Positions 10,403 through 21,213 are shown, counted from the stretch's first letter. The stretch is DNA of 40,444 nucleotides from Gnomoniopsis sp. IMI 355080 (GCA_027946555.1 JAPEVC010000288.1:1-40444); one strand, 5' to 3'. The notes: generated by a model from the letters alone, not told the origin. A program made the numbers and translations.

Positions 10403-10936
10403 ATGACAAGCCGACGGATTATTTCAACGGAGAAAACCATCCTCGACCAAGATGACCACATAGATGCCAGCCCCGCCGCTGCCGCCAACAGCCAGCAATC
10501 CGACATCAAGCCCGCCGTGCCCCTGTAAGAAATTCACTGCACACCAGCCTCTCACCACCGGCTCCCCCCCCCCAACAACAACAACCTGGGGCAATATGCG
10601 TGGCGTTCCAACTTGATTGACAATGCCTTTCCAGGGACGTTATTCTCAAACTACTCGCCTTCACCTTCGCCATGATCGTCGTGCCCATTGGCTCCTACTT
10701 CGCCACCGTGCACACCGTCTTCAATGGTGCGTTTGTTCCCCCCCCCCCAAATCTCCGCCCTTGCCTTTGTGTAAGAACGGAGCAACTGGAATTGACATAA
10801 GTCAGGCAATTCAACTTTCGCCGGCGCAACGGCTGCCATCATGGCCAACGTCGTGCTGATCGGCTACGTCGTCGTCGCTATGAGGGAGGACCAGTCGGAC
10901 CAGGCGCAGGAGAAGGAGGGAAAGAAAGATCGCTAG
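10403..10936 (+). CDS. VMA21: V-ATPase assembly integral membrane protein Vma21
   Basis: Three exons, 10403-10524, 10635-10726 and 10806-10936, encode 114 residues. Vma21 is an ER membrane chaperone that escorts the Vo proteolipid ring during assembly of the vacuolar H+-ATPase. A hydrophilic N-terminus of about 42 residues precedes two membrane segments, ILKLLAFTFAMIVVPIGSYF (about 43-65) and AAIMANVVLIGYVVVAM (about 80-97). The C-terminus is charged and ends KKDR, a KKxx-type dilysine ER-retrieval signal as expected for this family. Both junctions restore phase exactly (CT|G and G|GC). The start is the only ATG ahead of the conserved region with a sensible leader. Both introns (110 and 79 nt) carry uninterrupted C-runs of 10 and 11 nt. 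Confidence 0.95.
10564..10573. repeat. Poly-C tract in VMA21 intron 1
   Basis: Ten consecutive C residues within intron 1, about 60 nt ahead of the acceptor. A matching 11-C run occurs in intron 2 at 10738-10748. Confidence 0.85.
10738..10748. repeat. Poly-C tract in VMA21 intron 2
   Basis: Eleven consecutive C residues begin 11 nt after the intron 2 donor and mirror the C-run in intron 1. Confidence 0.85.
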
Positions 10937-12255
10937 TGGGCGCGTGTGGCAGCAGTACAGGAAGACGGAATTTTGCTTCCTTCTCGGACCCCTAAAGATG
11001 GCGAGGAGGACAAGCACACCAAGTTGTGTAAAGATCTTTGACCTATCCAGGCGCGGGACAGCTATATAATTTGTAGCCTTGCAGTGCTGCCAAGTGTAAC
11101 GCACATAGGACGAGCTCCGCATACCGATAAGAAGTATGCCAGCAAGATGTCGAAAAACATCTGAGCTGTGACCTCTTAAACCGTGCTGGGCTTCCATTCA
11201 CACATGTCATAGCAAGAATGAGCGGCAAATTTGGTCAGTTTTGACACGCAAAAAGGTATCGATATTCATTATTCATCGATTCGCACGTCGTCCTCATTCG
11301 ATCTTGGATCGAACGACCAATGTGCTGCCCACTTATAAGCAAAATCTTGAGCGTGGCATATCGGATCTTGTCCCATTCCATTCCATTCCATCCCATCCAG
11401 CCGATTCCGTCTGCAGTGCCATTCGACTTCAATCACACGACGTATCAAGTCCAAAAGAGTGAGTAGAGGGTGCTTAGTCCATCCCATCGCCGCGACCAGC
11501 CGGTCTATGCTAATTATGTCCATCGAAGTATTCCAGTAAATATGTCCGAGAAATCCATACCCCATCGGAGTACCAAAGTTGGTGCTCAAGTGAGTTTCGA
11601 TCGCTGCCAAACGTCGGTTTTTATCCATCACCCATCGATGTTCTCAACTCTGTCATCGCACGAGATTTCAATGAAAAAACATTTTCGAAGAATGTCCAAC
11701 CAGACATCATGTCCTGGTATGTAACGTATGCTGGGAGAAAGATGCACGAGATCGTACACAAATTGCCTCGAGTCGTTCCAGTACGACCAAAGTTCCACGA
11801 CGCTATCGAGGCCGCTGCTGCGTTCCTAGGGCGGTGAGATTTGACAGTGCAGTGTCACCAGGTCTTCTCGCAAATTGAAAGCCGATGACTGAGTTCTTAG
11901 AGCGTATGATTCGCCAGGTGCCGTACAAAAGCAGTTGAGTCGGTCGCTCCCTTAAAGCTGGAAGTCAAAATCAAGCCAACTTGTCGTACCTCGGCCACCA
12001 AAACCGACATCATCTCTCTCCTCTGCGAATGGTTTTTTGGTTTTCTGAAGGCGTTCCTTCCAATCTCTGAGCCATAGTCGTCGTAAATGATTATTGTTTC
12101 ATGGAAAATGTATGCTCCCGTCTGACTTGCCATTCGATCCAAATCATAATCAGGTCTTGGGCTCTGTCCAGCTTTTGGGTGTCGGCCACGATGCTCAGTC
12201 CTCCACACGCAAGCCAACACCCTCATCGGGGTCCGGCAAGGAGGGGATCAGATGT
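10937..12255. other. Intergenic between convergent VMA21 and DUF2406 genes
   Basis: No supportable gene; this is the 3' flank of two convergent genes. A CATTC-type pentanucleotide stretch lies at 11372-11394. The minus-strand frame 11269-11631 reads through this repeat and opens with GTG-ATG, and the frame 11897-12226 has no family likeness. Both look fortuitous. Confidence 0.5.
11372..11394. repeat. Short (CATTC)n-like tandem repeat
   Basis: Three to four tandem copies of an ATTCC/CATTC pentamer, flanked by CATCCC variants, in intergenic DNA. Confidence 0.8.
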
Positions 12256-13640
12256 TTAATTCCGTTTTCCCTTCAAGCTGAACCAGCTCTTGCGTTTCTT
12301 CTCCTGCTGCTCTGTGTCTTCCACTGCCTGGACAGGCTTTCTCAACATGGATCCTTTGCTGGGTACAGCCGGCCCCGTTCCACCACCTTGGAAATTCTGT
12401 GGAGTGAAAGTTGACGGCTGGTACTGAGGGGCCTGTGAGAAGCCAATACCGTAGTCATCCATAGGCTCGGGCTGACGCTTCTGCGGGGACGGCCGACGAT
12501 CGATCGAGCTATTATCGGAGCTTGTAGGATCAGTCACGTAGCCGGGACGTTCGCCGGAGGTTCCAGAGCCCGAAGCCACCGTCTCATACGAACGTTGGTC
12601 GCCTGGTGGATTTGGGCCAGGATAAGGGTTGCCGCCGGGTGCCCGCGAGCCATACTGCGACACTGGAGGATAGCGTCGACGGTCGGGCGGAGGACCCCAG
12701 CGGCCTTGAGGTGCTTGCTGTTGCTGTTGATCCCATGCGCCCGACTGAGGCCGACTGGCGCTGTAGTAGCTCGAATGCTGGAACCGACCTGGAGCTGGGA
12801 AAACATGTCAGCTCAGATCCCACTTCAAGAAACAGATACAAAGGGCAGCCAAGAATGAGATCGCCTGAACTTACTACTAACACCATTTCCAGCATAGAAA
12901 CTACTCCGATTGTTGTAGCTCATTACGGATTCATTGTCTGCAGAAAATTCAGGTCAGCAAAACCAATTCCAATGGAACAGCAGAGATCCATGTCGTGGAA
13001 GGTAATGTTGATTGTTCACGCGCTCATTGATGCTTTCTGAAAGACAGGGCTGAGAGATGTGAATTACCTCCTGGCGGCAACATCGAAGATCGATCCCTCT
13101 TTCTGATGGCGGCCTCGAAGCTCCTAATAGTATCAAGAGGCCTCTCCAATCTCCAGCGCGTTGGATTTGATAGGTCTGGATCGGCTACGACGTCTTATTA
13201 GAACCACCATCTGTCGAGATGAATGGGCGACTTACTGATAACGTTCCCTTCCAAATCGGTGTGCTGTGTCGCCCGAAGACTGTCCATCGTTTGCTGGCTT
13301 TGTGCTGCCACCACGCCTGCACGGATTGTTAGCCAATTCAGAAAAGAGTGATGATTGAATAATTTATCATACCGGGCTCAATTTCGTTGAGCGCCATGGT
13401 CGGATCGGCCTTGGTGTGTAGTCGCTTGGCCTCTTTCTCGCGATGTGTCTCAATGAGACTGGCCTTGTTCTCTTTACTCCCCGCGCTGTGGTTTGACTTG
13501 AAACTAAGCCCTCTCGATCTCCTCGTCTGTTGGACCGGTCGATGCGGGTGTTGCGTAGTTGGGTAGGAAGACTGCTGATACCCGGGATTCTGCTGCCCTG
13601 GCGGGGTTGGTAGCGGGTGGTTGTTCTGTAGAGACGCCAT
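12256..13640 (-). CDS. DUF2406 domain-containing fungal protein
   Basis: Five exons (13640-13373, 13316-13236, 13184-13068, 12937-12875, 12794-12256) encode about 355 residues, and every junction restores phase. After a P/Q-rich N-terminus comes SRGLSFKSNHSAGSKE, then THREKEAKRLHTKADPTMALNEIEPG (about 65-90), QQTMDSLRATQHTDLEGNVI and DPDLSNPTRWRLERPLDTIRSFEAAI (about 117-145). I recognise this block as the fungal DUF2406 family, to which I believe yeast YMR295C and YGR273C belong. The remainder is disordered, rich in Q, P, G, S and Y, and ends in a basic aromatic tail KKRKSWFSLKGKRN. No enzymatic motif or membrane span is visible, and the family's molecular role is not established. Introns are 56, 51, 130 and 80 nt. 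The ATG at 13640 opens the first exon and no upstream exon is needed to complete the domain. Confidence 0.9.
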
Positions 13641-14515
13641 TTCGATTAATTCCGGGCGTGTACTTGGTTTTGTAAGTCTGAATCGACAGGGGCGTGTCTC
13701 GCTTGTCGATAACTATCGTGGGTCTTGGAGGGGCACCAAGAGAGTCAAGACCCGCTGATAAAAGGGCCCGACCGCAGCTGGAACTGATATCGATAGGGGG
13801 GATCACGGGTAATCTCTGCGATTCAAGACGACGATTCGACGGAAAGAGAATCAAGTGTGTCGGTGGTGGGATGTTGGAAATTTGAGTTGCGATTCGAGTG
13901 CAAATGACAAAAGCATCGATGAGAATGAATGTGTTCGAAAATAAAGTAGCTGGAGGTTGGTACGGTATTCCGGGAAAGGCAGTACAGCAAGTATAGGTAG
14001 CCAAGCTCCCAAGGCTCGTGTGGCTGGGATGGAAGGATGGGAATGGATACAGGTCTTCTGATGCACCACATCCGACGAGCCGTCCACGCAATCCTGGCTG
14101 GATACAGGTACATAGTACTTCAGGGACTACTGCGTATGGTAGCTTTGGCTAGTCACCTCACCACGACAGGGGTTCCGCAGATGGTGCCACTGTCTTTCCA
14201 GCCGCCAGCTCGATTGCTGTCCTGTTGCAGGTGTGATCCTCTCAGGGGGTACTTACTTAGGTACCTCGTACCTCAAGTATCTGGGTAGTTGCGAGCGTGC
14301 TAGTCTAAATGACAGCCCGGTAGAAAACGTTTGATTTCGTGGGTCGCTGGCGAACACCGGTCACAGAAATTTCTAGCGCTTCGTGGGGGGGAAGAGTTTG
14401 CTGGAGCCAGACTAACCTGGATGCCGGTAATGGCTGTATTTACTCGTTGCAGCCACAATGATGATGATGTGCTGAGGAAGAGTCGTGACGCGGCCGGTTG
14501 GCGGTGCCTAGGAAG

Positions 14516-14525
14516 TACCTAGGTA
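14516..14525. repeat. TACCTAGGTA palindromic microrepeat
   Basis: A perfect copy of the dispersed 10-bp palindrome, followed directly by a further GGTAG half unit. Confidence 0.7.
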
Positions 14526-15562
14526 GGTAGCGACGACAGACGCTCCACTGTGTTGCGTATCCAGCGCTAGTATGTCAATTGACTGCGGATCCAATTCTCT
14601 CATTCTCTCTCACTTAGCCAGAGATAACCAGAGATACTGTTTATCTTTCAATTGGTCTCGTCTCTCAACAATACCCAAGTTGTCGACAATGCGACGCTGC
14701 CTGACTAGCCTGACTAGGACCCGGCGGGCGGACGCAGCCACTACCTAGCTACCGTAGTATGCATATACCAATACCAGGGCAATTATTAGGCGGCGTTTCT
14801 GATGTCCCAGGATCGCATTTCAGATTCGGGCTGTGGCAAAAGTTGAAAACGGGACAGGGAGGTGACAGACATCTGACGCCCTGCTGGCTGCGGCATAGCC
14901 TTGACGTCAAATGTTTGGGGTAGCCTTTGACCCGTCAACTTTCCTTCGGTAACCAGGTATGCGTGGGGAAGACCCGCGCTCGCCCGCGGGACAAGAAGAC
15001 ATTGACAGGTGGGGTGACTAGGATGCAGATTAGATAGGTACCGCGGTTCCACCTGACAGCCCGAGTTGGCATTTGAAATTGCTGCAATCGGAATATGTTT
15101 GAAGACTAGATAGATGGGTTTCGAAAGCCAATAGTCAGTGGGAGGTCAGGTATCATGGTCAAGAAAGGCATGACGACGGCCGCCCTTGCGGATGTGTGAC
15201 CATATTGCAGCTTCCTTCCATGCCATGGGCAGCCGATACAGCACTACTGCAGTAAGAGAAACACCGTCGAGAATCATAGGACCTACCTACCAAGATGGTG
15301 CGGTATTGGACCTTAACCACTCTTGATATTCCCATATTGGTTCTCGTATGATGCATATTCTTCTTAGTGCTACAAAGAAAGTGACTTCAAAATCAAAACA
15401 TATTCCGCCACACACAATCACTCATCGCCTCTTGTAGCGGAGCTCGTATTGCACATAGTGCCCTCCACTACGGCTTCTACGGAAAAGGCCAATACGAAGT
15501 CCCCTAGGTCAGTCCCTACCGGCTTAGGCAATCCTGGGCAGCTAGCCTGATGCACCCGTTTT

Positions 15563-15572
15563 TACCTAGGTA
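15563..15572. repeat. TACCTAGGTA palindromic microrepeat
   Basis: A third perfect copy of the palindrome, in the 3.2 kb spacer. Confidence 0.7.
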
Positions 15573-15791
15573 CATAACCGATTAGGTTGTCAGCTGTCGC
15601 CAGTGACATTCGGCCTCGTCGTATGCACCGAAATATTTGGAGTCAAGCAGGAGTAAAGTTCCGCACGATCGAGTCTTCAAGCGAAAGCCCCAACGCGGTC
15701 TCAGCCAGCATTCCACTTCACACACGGGTGCGCGGGTGATTCTTGCATTCCGTTGCTTATCTTCGCATTCCCAGAAAATTTGGACAACGCG

Positions 15792-16433
15792 ATGGCATAC
15801 AAAGTAGCCTTGTTTCAACAGCGCTGTAACGTGGAGCCTCGGCGTCAGGCCGGGCGCCTGGGATGCCTGCTATCACTCCACCGTTCCAGACCGCTGGGTC
15901 GGCAGACAAGGATATGCAGCCGTTTGGACATTGTGGGTCAGAGCCACGATCGCTTCACCTGCCCTAATGCCGCTGCGACTGTAGCTGCATTGAATTGCTA
16001 TTGCTATACCAAAACGTACTCCTGTGGCCACAATATTGACATCTTGGCAGCACATCAAAGGCAGTTCTCATCGCACTTGACACTTGTGCGATCACGATAC
16101 TCGAAATTCTACTTTCGCAAATCCATTCTGATCAAGATACTAGACGTGGCGGAACCTCCTGGAATTCCGGGGGCCCGAGATTTCGGAAACGGATTGAACA
16201 AATGCCCCTTCTGGCTTCTCGACCAAAGATACACAATGTGCAACTCCCTAGTCCAAGCTTCGACGCCCAGCAAACCGAGATCACCGCGTGAGGCCGGGCT
16301 TCTCAGTGACTCTGCCGAGGACTCCGTGCATGTACAGCAGACCTCGCCGTGGGTTCTGTTGACTCCTCCAGATCCCCAACAATCGGTAGCCATGAAAATG
16401 GAGCACCATACAAAGATAATAATCGTATGCTGA
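15792..16433 (+). CDS. Unrecognised open frame, doubtful gene
   Basis: An open frame of about 213 codons from the first in-frame ATG (the frame opens with TTG at 15753). I recognise no domain. The translation is rich in C, R, S and H, has no membrane segment or signal peptide, and its composition resembles translated noncoding DNA. A 127-codon frame overlaps it on the other strand at 16109-16492. It lies in a large spacer, 430 bp from the end of the convergent rhodopsin-like gene. It may be chance, a decayed gene or a lineage-specific gene. Confidence 0.12.
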   Translation: MAYKVALFQQRCNVEPRRQAGRLGCLLSLHRSRPLGRQTRICSRLDIVGQSHDRFTCPNAAATVAALNCYCYTKTYSCGHNIDILAAHQRQFSSHLTLVRSRYSKFYFRKSILIKILDVAEPPGIPGARDFGNGLNKCPFWLLDQRYTMCNSLVQASTPSKPRSPREAGLLSDSAEDSVHVQQTSPWVLLTPPDPQQSVAMKMEHHTKIIIVC

Positions 16434-16863
16434 AGTGAAAACGGCTTCCGAGCACTCTCGCTAGTGGCTTGTGGCGGCGTCTTTACACACACTGTCGTAG
16501 TCTTGCTGTCGTGCCGGCCAGCTTCTATGTGTCACAACATGTCTAAGCCTTGATGGTAGTCGTACTGTGGAAAGACACTCGAGCATCGGATTCTTGACTT
16601 TAAGGTGACATCCTTTGTACATGAAGGATGTGCACATGGGCACAACTCGAGATCCAAGTGTAGAGAGGCAAGCTGTTCGTTCATGCTACATAGAAGACAA
16701 TAGCTCATGAAAGATCTTATCCGATAATACTAGTATATAAGAACATACTGTCTGGCCATGAAGGGTGATCTGCCTCGGACCTTTGCATCCCGAGGTGGTC
16801 GTGAGGAACATCTCACAGTCAAATCACAGCTCTTGATCGCACGGCACAAGTGCATTTTCCTTG

Positions 16864-18056
16864 TCAAAGCCGGCCTCCCGCTATTGGCAACTGGATCAGC
16901 TCACTCGGATGCGTGCCCGATGGCGTCGAGGCAGAAGACTCCCAGCCAGAGCAGACCGAGTCTGTAGTACTGCATTTCTTGCCCGTTCTACGAGGACCCA
17001 GCGCCTTAAGAAGAGGAGACAGTGGTGGTAGATTTGCAGCCCAGACGCCACTGCAGTGCAATATCAGCGCATTGCTCAAATCTTCGAAGTGGAGAGCTTG
17101 ACGAGAGCTGTACTCACAGTTCAAGCTCAAATATACCCCAAAACGCGGGATTGATCACCTGCATCACATACGGCATGGCTTCCTCGCCATCCGAGGAAGC
17201 AAGCCAAGAAAGGCGCCCAATAGGGTACGCCACGGAGAGAAACACAAGGCGAAGGATACCCGCTGCAGTAGATCTGAGCATTGTTAGTTACACCGCATGG
17301 TCGAACCCTTCAGAAATTTTAAACAGGCAAAGAACACACATGAAGCCGAGAAGGAAGATGAAACTGGTCGCTCTCTTTGACCCGGCGTCCATCAGTAGCC
17401 TGTGGACATAGACAAGAGGTACAGTCAGGATCATGAAGTCTGTCACTACCCCAGTCACAGCGTAGGCAAGGAGAGCACTGAACGGCAGAGACTATTAGCA
17501 TACGTTCCCCAGATGCACCAGATGAAATCGCAAAAAGAGGAAAACCTTACGCTCCACCATTCCCACAATCTGCCTCGGGTATCCTCTGATCCGCAGCCCA
17601 ATACCGCTCAGGATGTTTTCCACAGATCAACACCCCTTGCATCAAGAATGTCAACGTCCAGAGCGCCACCACTCCAATCATCACGTCATTGATTATCATG
17701 AATCGAGGAAAAACACCAAAGATCCTCCGAAAGAAGAACAGCAGTGACAGTTTGACAGACCCGTACGCGAACTTCTCTGTCACCTCCATCGCGTAGTCCA
17801 TCATGTGCTCCACGATGGCCGCGTGAGTCGCCGCGGTCGTGGCGTTCCCGGCCGCACCAGCTACGGTATCGTACATGTACAGACTGTAGAACATCATTGT
17901 GAAGACAGTCGCTAGGACGATGAACAAGTCGTCGAGCCCCAGGCGTGTCGGAGCATAGCTAACGCGGACATAGAAGCGCAGGTTGGTGAGAAGGAGGCCG
18001 ATGGCGCTGCCGATGGAGCATACAGTGATGATGGTAGTTGGCGAGTAGATGCTCAT
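16864..18056 (-). CDS. Fungal rhodopsin-like seven-TM integral membrane protein (PTH11-like superfamily)
   Basis: Four exons (18056-17551, 17477-17340, 17273-17118, 17050-16864) give 328 residues. Introns are 73, 66 and 67 nt, with CTAAT, CTAAC and CTGAT branch-like sites. The fold matches the fungal 'rhodopsin domain' integral membrane family. Seven hydrophobic segments are visible at about 8-30, 41-62, 97-113, 119-145, 170-195, 205-230 and 265-290. Family marks include NLRFYVRV after TM1, LGLDDLFIVLA entering TM2, KLSLLFFFRRIF in TM3, a conserved cysteine before TM5 (C164 in EADCGNGG) and VVTDFMILTVPL in TM5. The C-terminal tail is short, S/T-rich and cysteine-containing. There is no CFEM domain, unlike true Pth11. 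Members are generally uncharacterised; some relatives act as surface sensors in plant- or insect-associated fungi. It stands alone between two long spacers, which suggests an accessory gene. The intron 2 donor (GTGTGT) was picked by phase and is the weakest boundary. Confidence 0.87.
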
Positions 18057-20196
18057 TGTTACGGCCAGGTATATTGTCCAAGATTGAGTGGCACTCTGAT
18101 CTTGCTCGTGAGGGTCGCCATATTATGCATCTCGCCCTGTGCAGTTTTCATATATATGTTCGGGTAGGAAGCTGGTGAACCGACATTACATTCAGCTCTT
18201 GCAATTTGTACCCTCACCGACGTGTTCTGACTAAGACTTCTCCGTCAGCAATGCCATCACCAACGATAAAAGATTTGCAAGTGCTCAGCCTCACTGTTGA
18301 TGCCAGTATAGTGAAAGCGTGTACCGAGTCGATGCAGAGCGGACCGGCTTACACCAATCAGTGATCACTCGAGATACTCAGACTGACCTCTATGACTCTT
18401 TGCCAAAGACTAACTCGCCACGGAAACCATAAGCACAGCAACCCTCTCCATCTCGGGAATGTTACTCATCACCAATAAAGTGACCAGTCACACGATGAAG
18501 TGCCCAATTGCAGCCCACTTCCACACCAAGTCATCAATCCTCGGCGACTCCCACTTTACTCACCGCTTGATGCGCACTCGAGGACTGAAACCCACAAATG
18601 GCCAAGAAACAGTCGAGTAGAACTCGAATGGCTCCACTGCGACTCTAGCACCATGACTTTAGCAGCCAGGCTTATTGACTTCGCATTGAAGGGTGATAAG
18701 GCGTCAGGATTGTTGGTCCAGTAGAAGAAGCTGTGCTACTCCGGAGGTGTCTTTCGGTGTCGCGCTCTTCAATGCGACACTTTCCTTCGGGAGCTATGTC
18801 TTCTCGTGTGCTGCAGATATGGCTCATTGAGTAGCTGGCGCAGTGCAACGGTATCCTTGGAAGATCAGGACTTGGTTGCAAGGTGAAGAGAAGCAGAAAG
18901 GCCACCACGGCATTAGTCGATCAGCTGTCCGACAGTGCGTGCATTTCTCCAGTGTCACGGTTCAGCCTAGGTACTTCACCAGGAATGTTGAGTATAACTT
19001 TCATCCGTTGGATGGTGTAGCGTCCCAAGTCAGACCATTTCATGACATCAAGTCGAAAGGGAGGACCTGTGAGTATCGATTGTGAGTCTGGTCAGGCGTG
19101 GGCAGACACAAGATGGCCTCTTTTTCACCTTGTGCGCATATCATGAGCGAGACCCGACAGCGGCGACCGGCTGTTACGGACCGGCTGTTACGAAGAAGCA
19201 GTATAAAGCGGTCCGTTATTGAGCACTATCAAACCGACACCAAGCACCGGACAGTGAGCAAGCCGCACGCTTTCAAGTACCACGATCGACTCAGTAGAGA
19301 TTCACTTATCTGCTCGAGCATCAGCGTTTCGCACTCTCAGAGACGTCTCTTCAACGGCCCAAGCTGACGTCCAGCTCATATGTCAAGGACCCAGTGCAAG
19401 GGATCTAGTTTCTGTTTGCTGTGGCACATCTTCGAGGTATGCTCAAACTGTGGCTTCTTTCGGGTGGCGGTTGTGGATGGGCCCCGGAGGGGCGGGGGCG
19501 GCGCAGTCGAAGTACGTCTGCCAATCTCCCTCGCTTGAGGCAGTCAACTATTCAAGACATGTTTGTTCTCAGTACGTAGGCGAAGACCGTCATGAACGAA
19601 ACGCGGCCTTTGCTACTATGCTGTTACAAGTCGCCGTATGGCAGGCAAACACCCCCAAGATCATCAGGCTTAACACTTTTGGAAAACAAGGTGGTCCCGC
19701 TGGCAAAGGGACTCGGCTCTCTAATGTCTGTTCCGGAAGAGCTCCATCCTGAATTGTATCGGTTATGTTCTCGAGCTGTTCGGCGAAGCATCACCTCGTC
19801 ACCTCGACTTCTCAATTCATCACCAAGACCACTCAACGGTAATACAAACTTGCAGCAGAGGTCGTCCACATGGAGTTGAATAGCGCAATCGGCTCTTCAA
19901 AATTCAGGTTGCCATATTGAGTCCTAGGGGTCTGGTATTTCCCTTGTGATTTTTACCGGCCCGATCCCCTTTTCGAAACCCTTTTTTCGCCTTTGCCTGG
20001 GGAGCCTTTCTTGTGTCGGACCAAGCACTCGAAAACCCTCGGATCATCAGATCGTCTTAAATGTGGTGGTCGGTCGGCAATTTATCAGTTGATTTGCATG
20101 CTAGAAAGCAGGCCTCGAGTGTAAGCCCCGTCCAACCCAGAATGCAGCTAATCGGTTCCCTTTCCCTTCAACTCCATCCATGAAAGACCAATCCCT
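18057..20196. other. 2.1 kb spacer between the rhodopsin-like and eL33 genes
   Basis: No supportable gene. The left part should be the rhodopsin-like gene's promoter and the right part the eL33 3' flank. A perfect 14-bp tandem duplication lies at 19165-19192 and a CCTAGGTAC element at about 18966. Short plus-strand frames (18843-19085, 19098-19367, 19592-19879) show no domain. Confidence 0.5.
19165..19192. repeat. Perfect 14-bp tandem duplication
   Basis: GACCGGCTGTTACG occurs twice head to tail at 19165-19178 and 19179-19192 in noncoding DNA. Confidence 0.9.
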
Positions 20197-21016
20197 TTAT
20201 ATCGAAGAGGGGTAAAGCATGATGCGGACGGAGGCACCGAACGAACGAGAAGGCAGAGGGCTGGAGAACTTGGCGCGGACGACACCGGAGTTGCCTAGAT
20301 CATGGTCGTTAGTATTTCGCTGCTTGTCGGTTCCTTTGCTCGTGATGGGTTGTGACGCACCGTGAGGGCGGGTGACCTTGCCCCAGATCACGCGGATCTT
20401 GGATCCACGGATCTCCTTCTGGGCCTTGTAGACGTACGCAACCTTCTTGCCGAGGTAGAAGCTGTGGCATTGTCAGCTGGTGATACATCGAGCCAATACG
20501 GGACTTCGGAGACGTACTTGGCAGCGGAGGTGTCGTCAACGCCCTCAATCTTGATCAAGCTGGTCTTGGGGCGGGTGTTGTGTCGGGAACGCTGGTAGGA
20601 AAGGTGGCGACCCCTGTGATCATATTCGTCAGTCTCACGGTTCCTCTATGCTGGCGTCTGCTGCCTTCTTGCATCAAATCGACGTTGTACACATGTCTCG
20701 GTTCGCCTCGGATCGTGTCGTGTCTTTTCCATAGCCATGACCCTCCTCTTGCCATTCGTCGCACGCACTTTGAGCCCCCACATTGTTGTTCCCCTCAAAG
20801 CCAAATCCAAGCATCGTAAAATCGTAGCTACTTACTTGACGTAAACTAGAATGGGCAGAGGAATGTCAGTCAACCAGCCAAGGTAAACGAGCTGCCGCAC
20901 CAAAATTTGGGGCGTGTCTATCGAGACGACCTCGATGACCAGCCGCGTGCTGCAGGGGCAGCGGCAGAAGCAGGAGGACGTAGTTACTCACGTCTGTGAC
21001 CAGCATCGGTAGGCAT
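20197..21016 (-). CDS. RPL33: 60S ribosomal protein eL33 (L35Ae family)
   Basis: Five exons (21016-20992, 20845-20836, 20613-20518, 20461-20361, 20294-20197) encode 109 residues, the usual size of eL33. The protein is part of the large cytosolic ribosomal subunit. The rebuilt sequence begins MPTDAGHRLYVKGRHLSYQR. It continues through the family blocks RHNTRPKTSLIKIEGVDD, FYLGKKVAYVYKAQKEIRGSKIRVIWGKVTRPHG and NSGVVRAKF..PLPSRSFGASVRIMLYPSSI. Exon 2 is only 10 nt and supplies the LYVK linker: codon remainder C|TT, then TAC GTC AA|G. Without it the family N-terminus cannot be made, so I am confident it is real. Introns are 146, 222, 56 and 66 nt, with the longest near the 5' end, as is common for fungal ribosomal protein genes. 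All junctions restore phase. Confidence 0.96.
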
Positions 21017-21213
21017 CTTGACTTTCGATTTTCTCTCCGTACCACTTGGTTGGAAGGAAGGGGAAAGAAAACTGAAGGGTTGGCGGCGATAGACGTAGTG
21101 ATTGATCGTCTTGAGATGGCGGTTCGCTAGCAGAGGGCTCGTCTGCGAAGGTGGAGACTAGGGAATAGGGCAAACAAAACTCAGTTTTTGCGAGCCGGCC
21201 GGCCTTCCCAGAT

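Larger units (their letters stand above)
13641..16863. other. 3.2 kb spacer without a convincing gene
   Basis: The first part should hold the DUF2406 promoter. Palindromic microrepeats are concentrated here: 14255-14279, TACCTAGGTA at 14516-14525 and 15563-15572, and related sequence near 14741-14756 and 15284-15292. Several short frames exist, the longest on plus at 15753-16433 (listed separately), but none shows a recognisable domain. No transposon ends or tRNA boxes were seen. Confidence 0.5.

Noticed and set aside
11269..11631. Minus-strand 120-codon frame downstream of VMA21
   Set aside because: It runs through a CATTC repeat (giving GMEWNGM), begins GTG-ATG and matches no family I know.
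20614..20835. Possible intronic snoRNA in the 222-nt eL33 intron 2
   Set aside because: Ribosomal protein introns often host snoRNAs, but I could not find a C box (RTGATGA) paired with a D box (CTGA) at suitable places.
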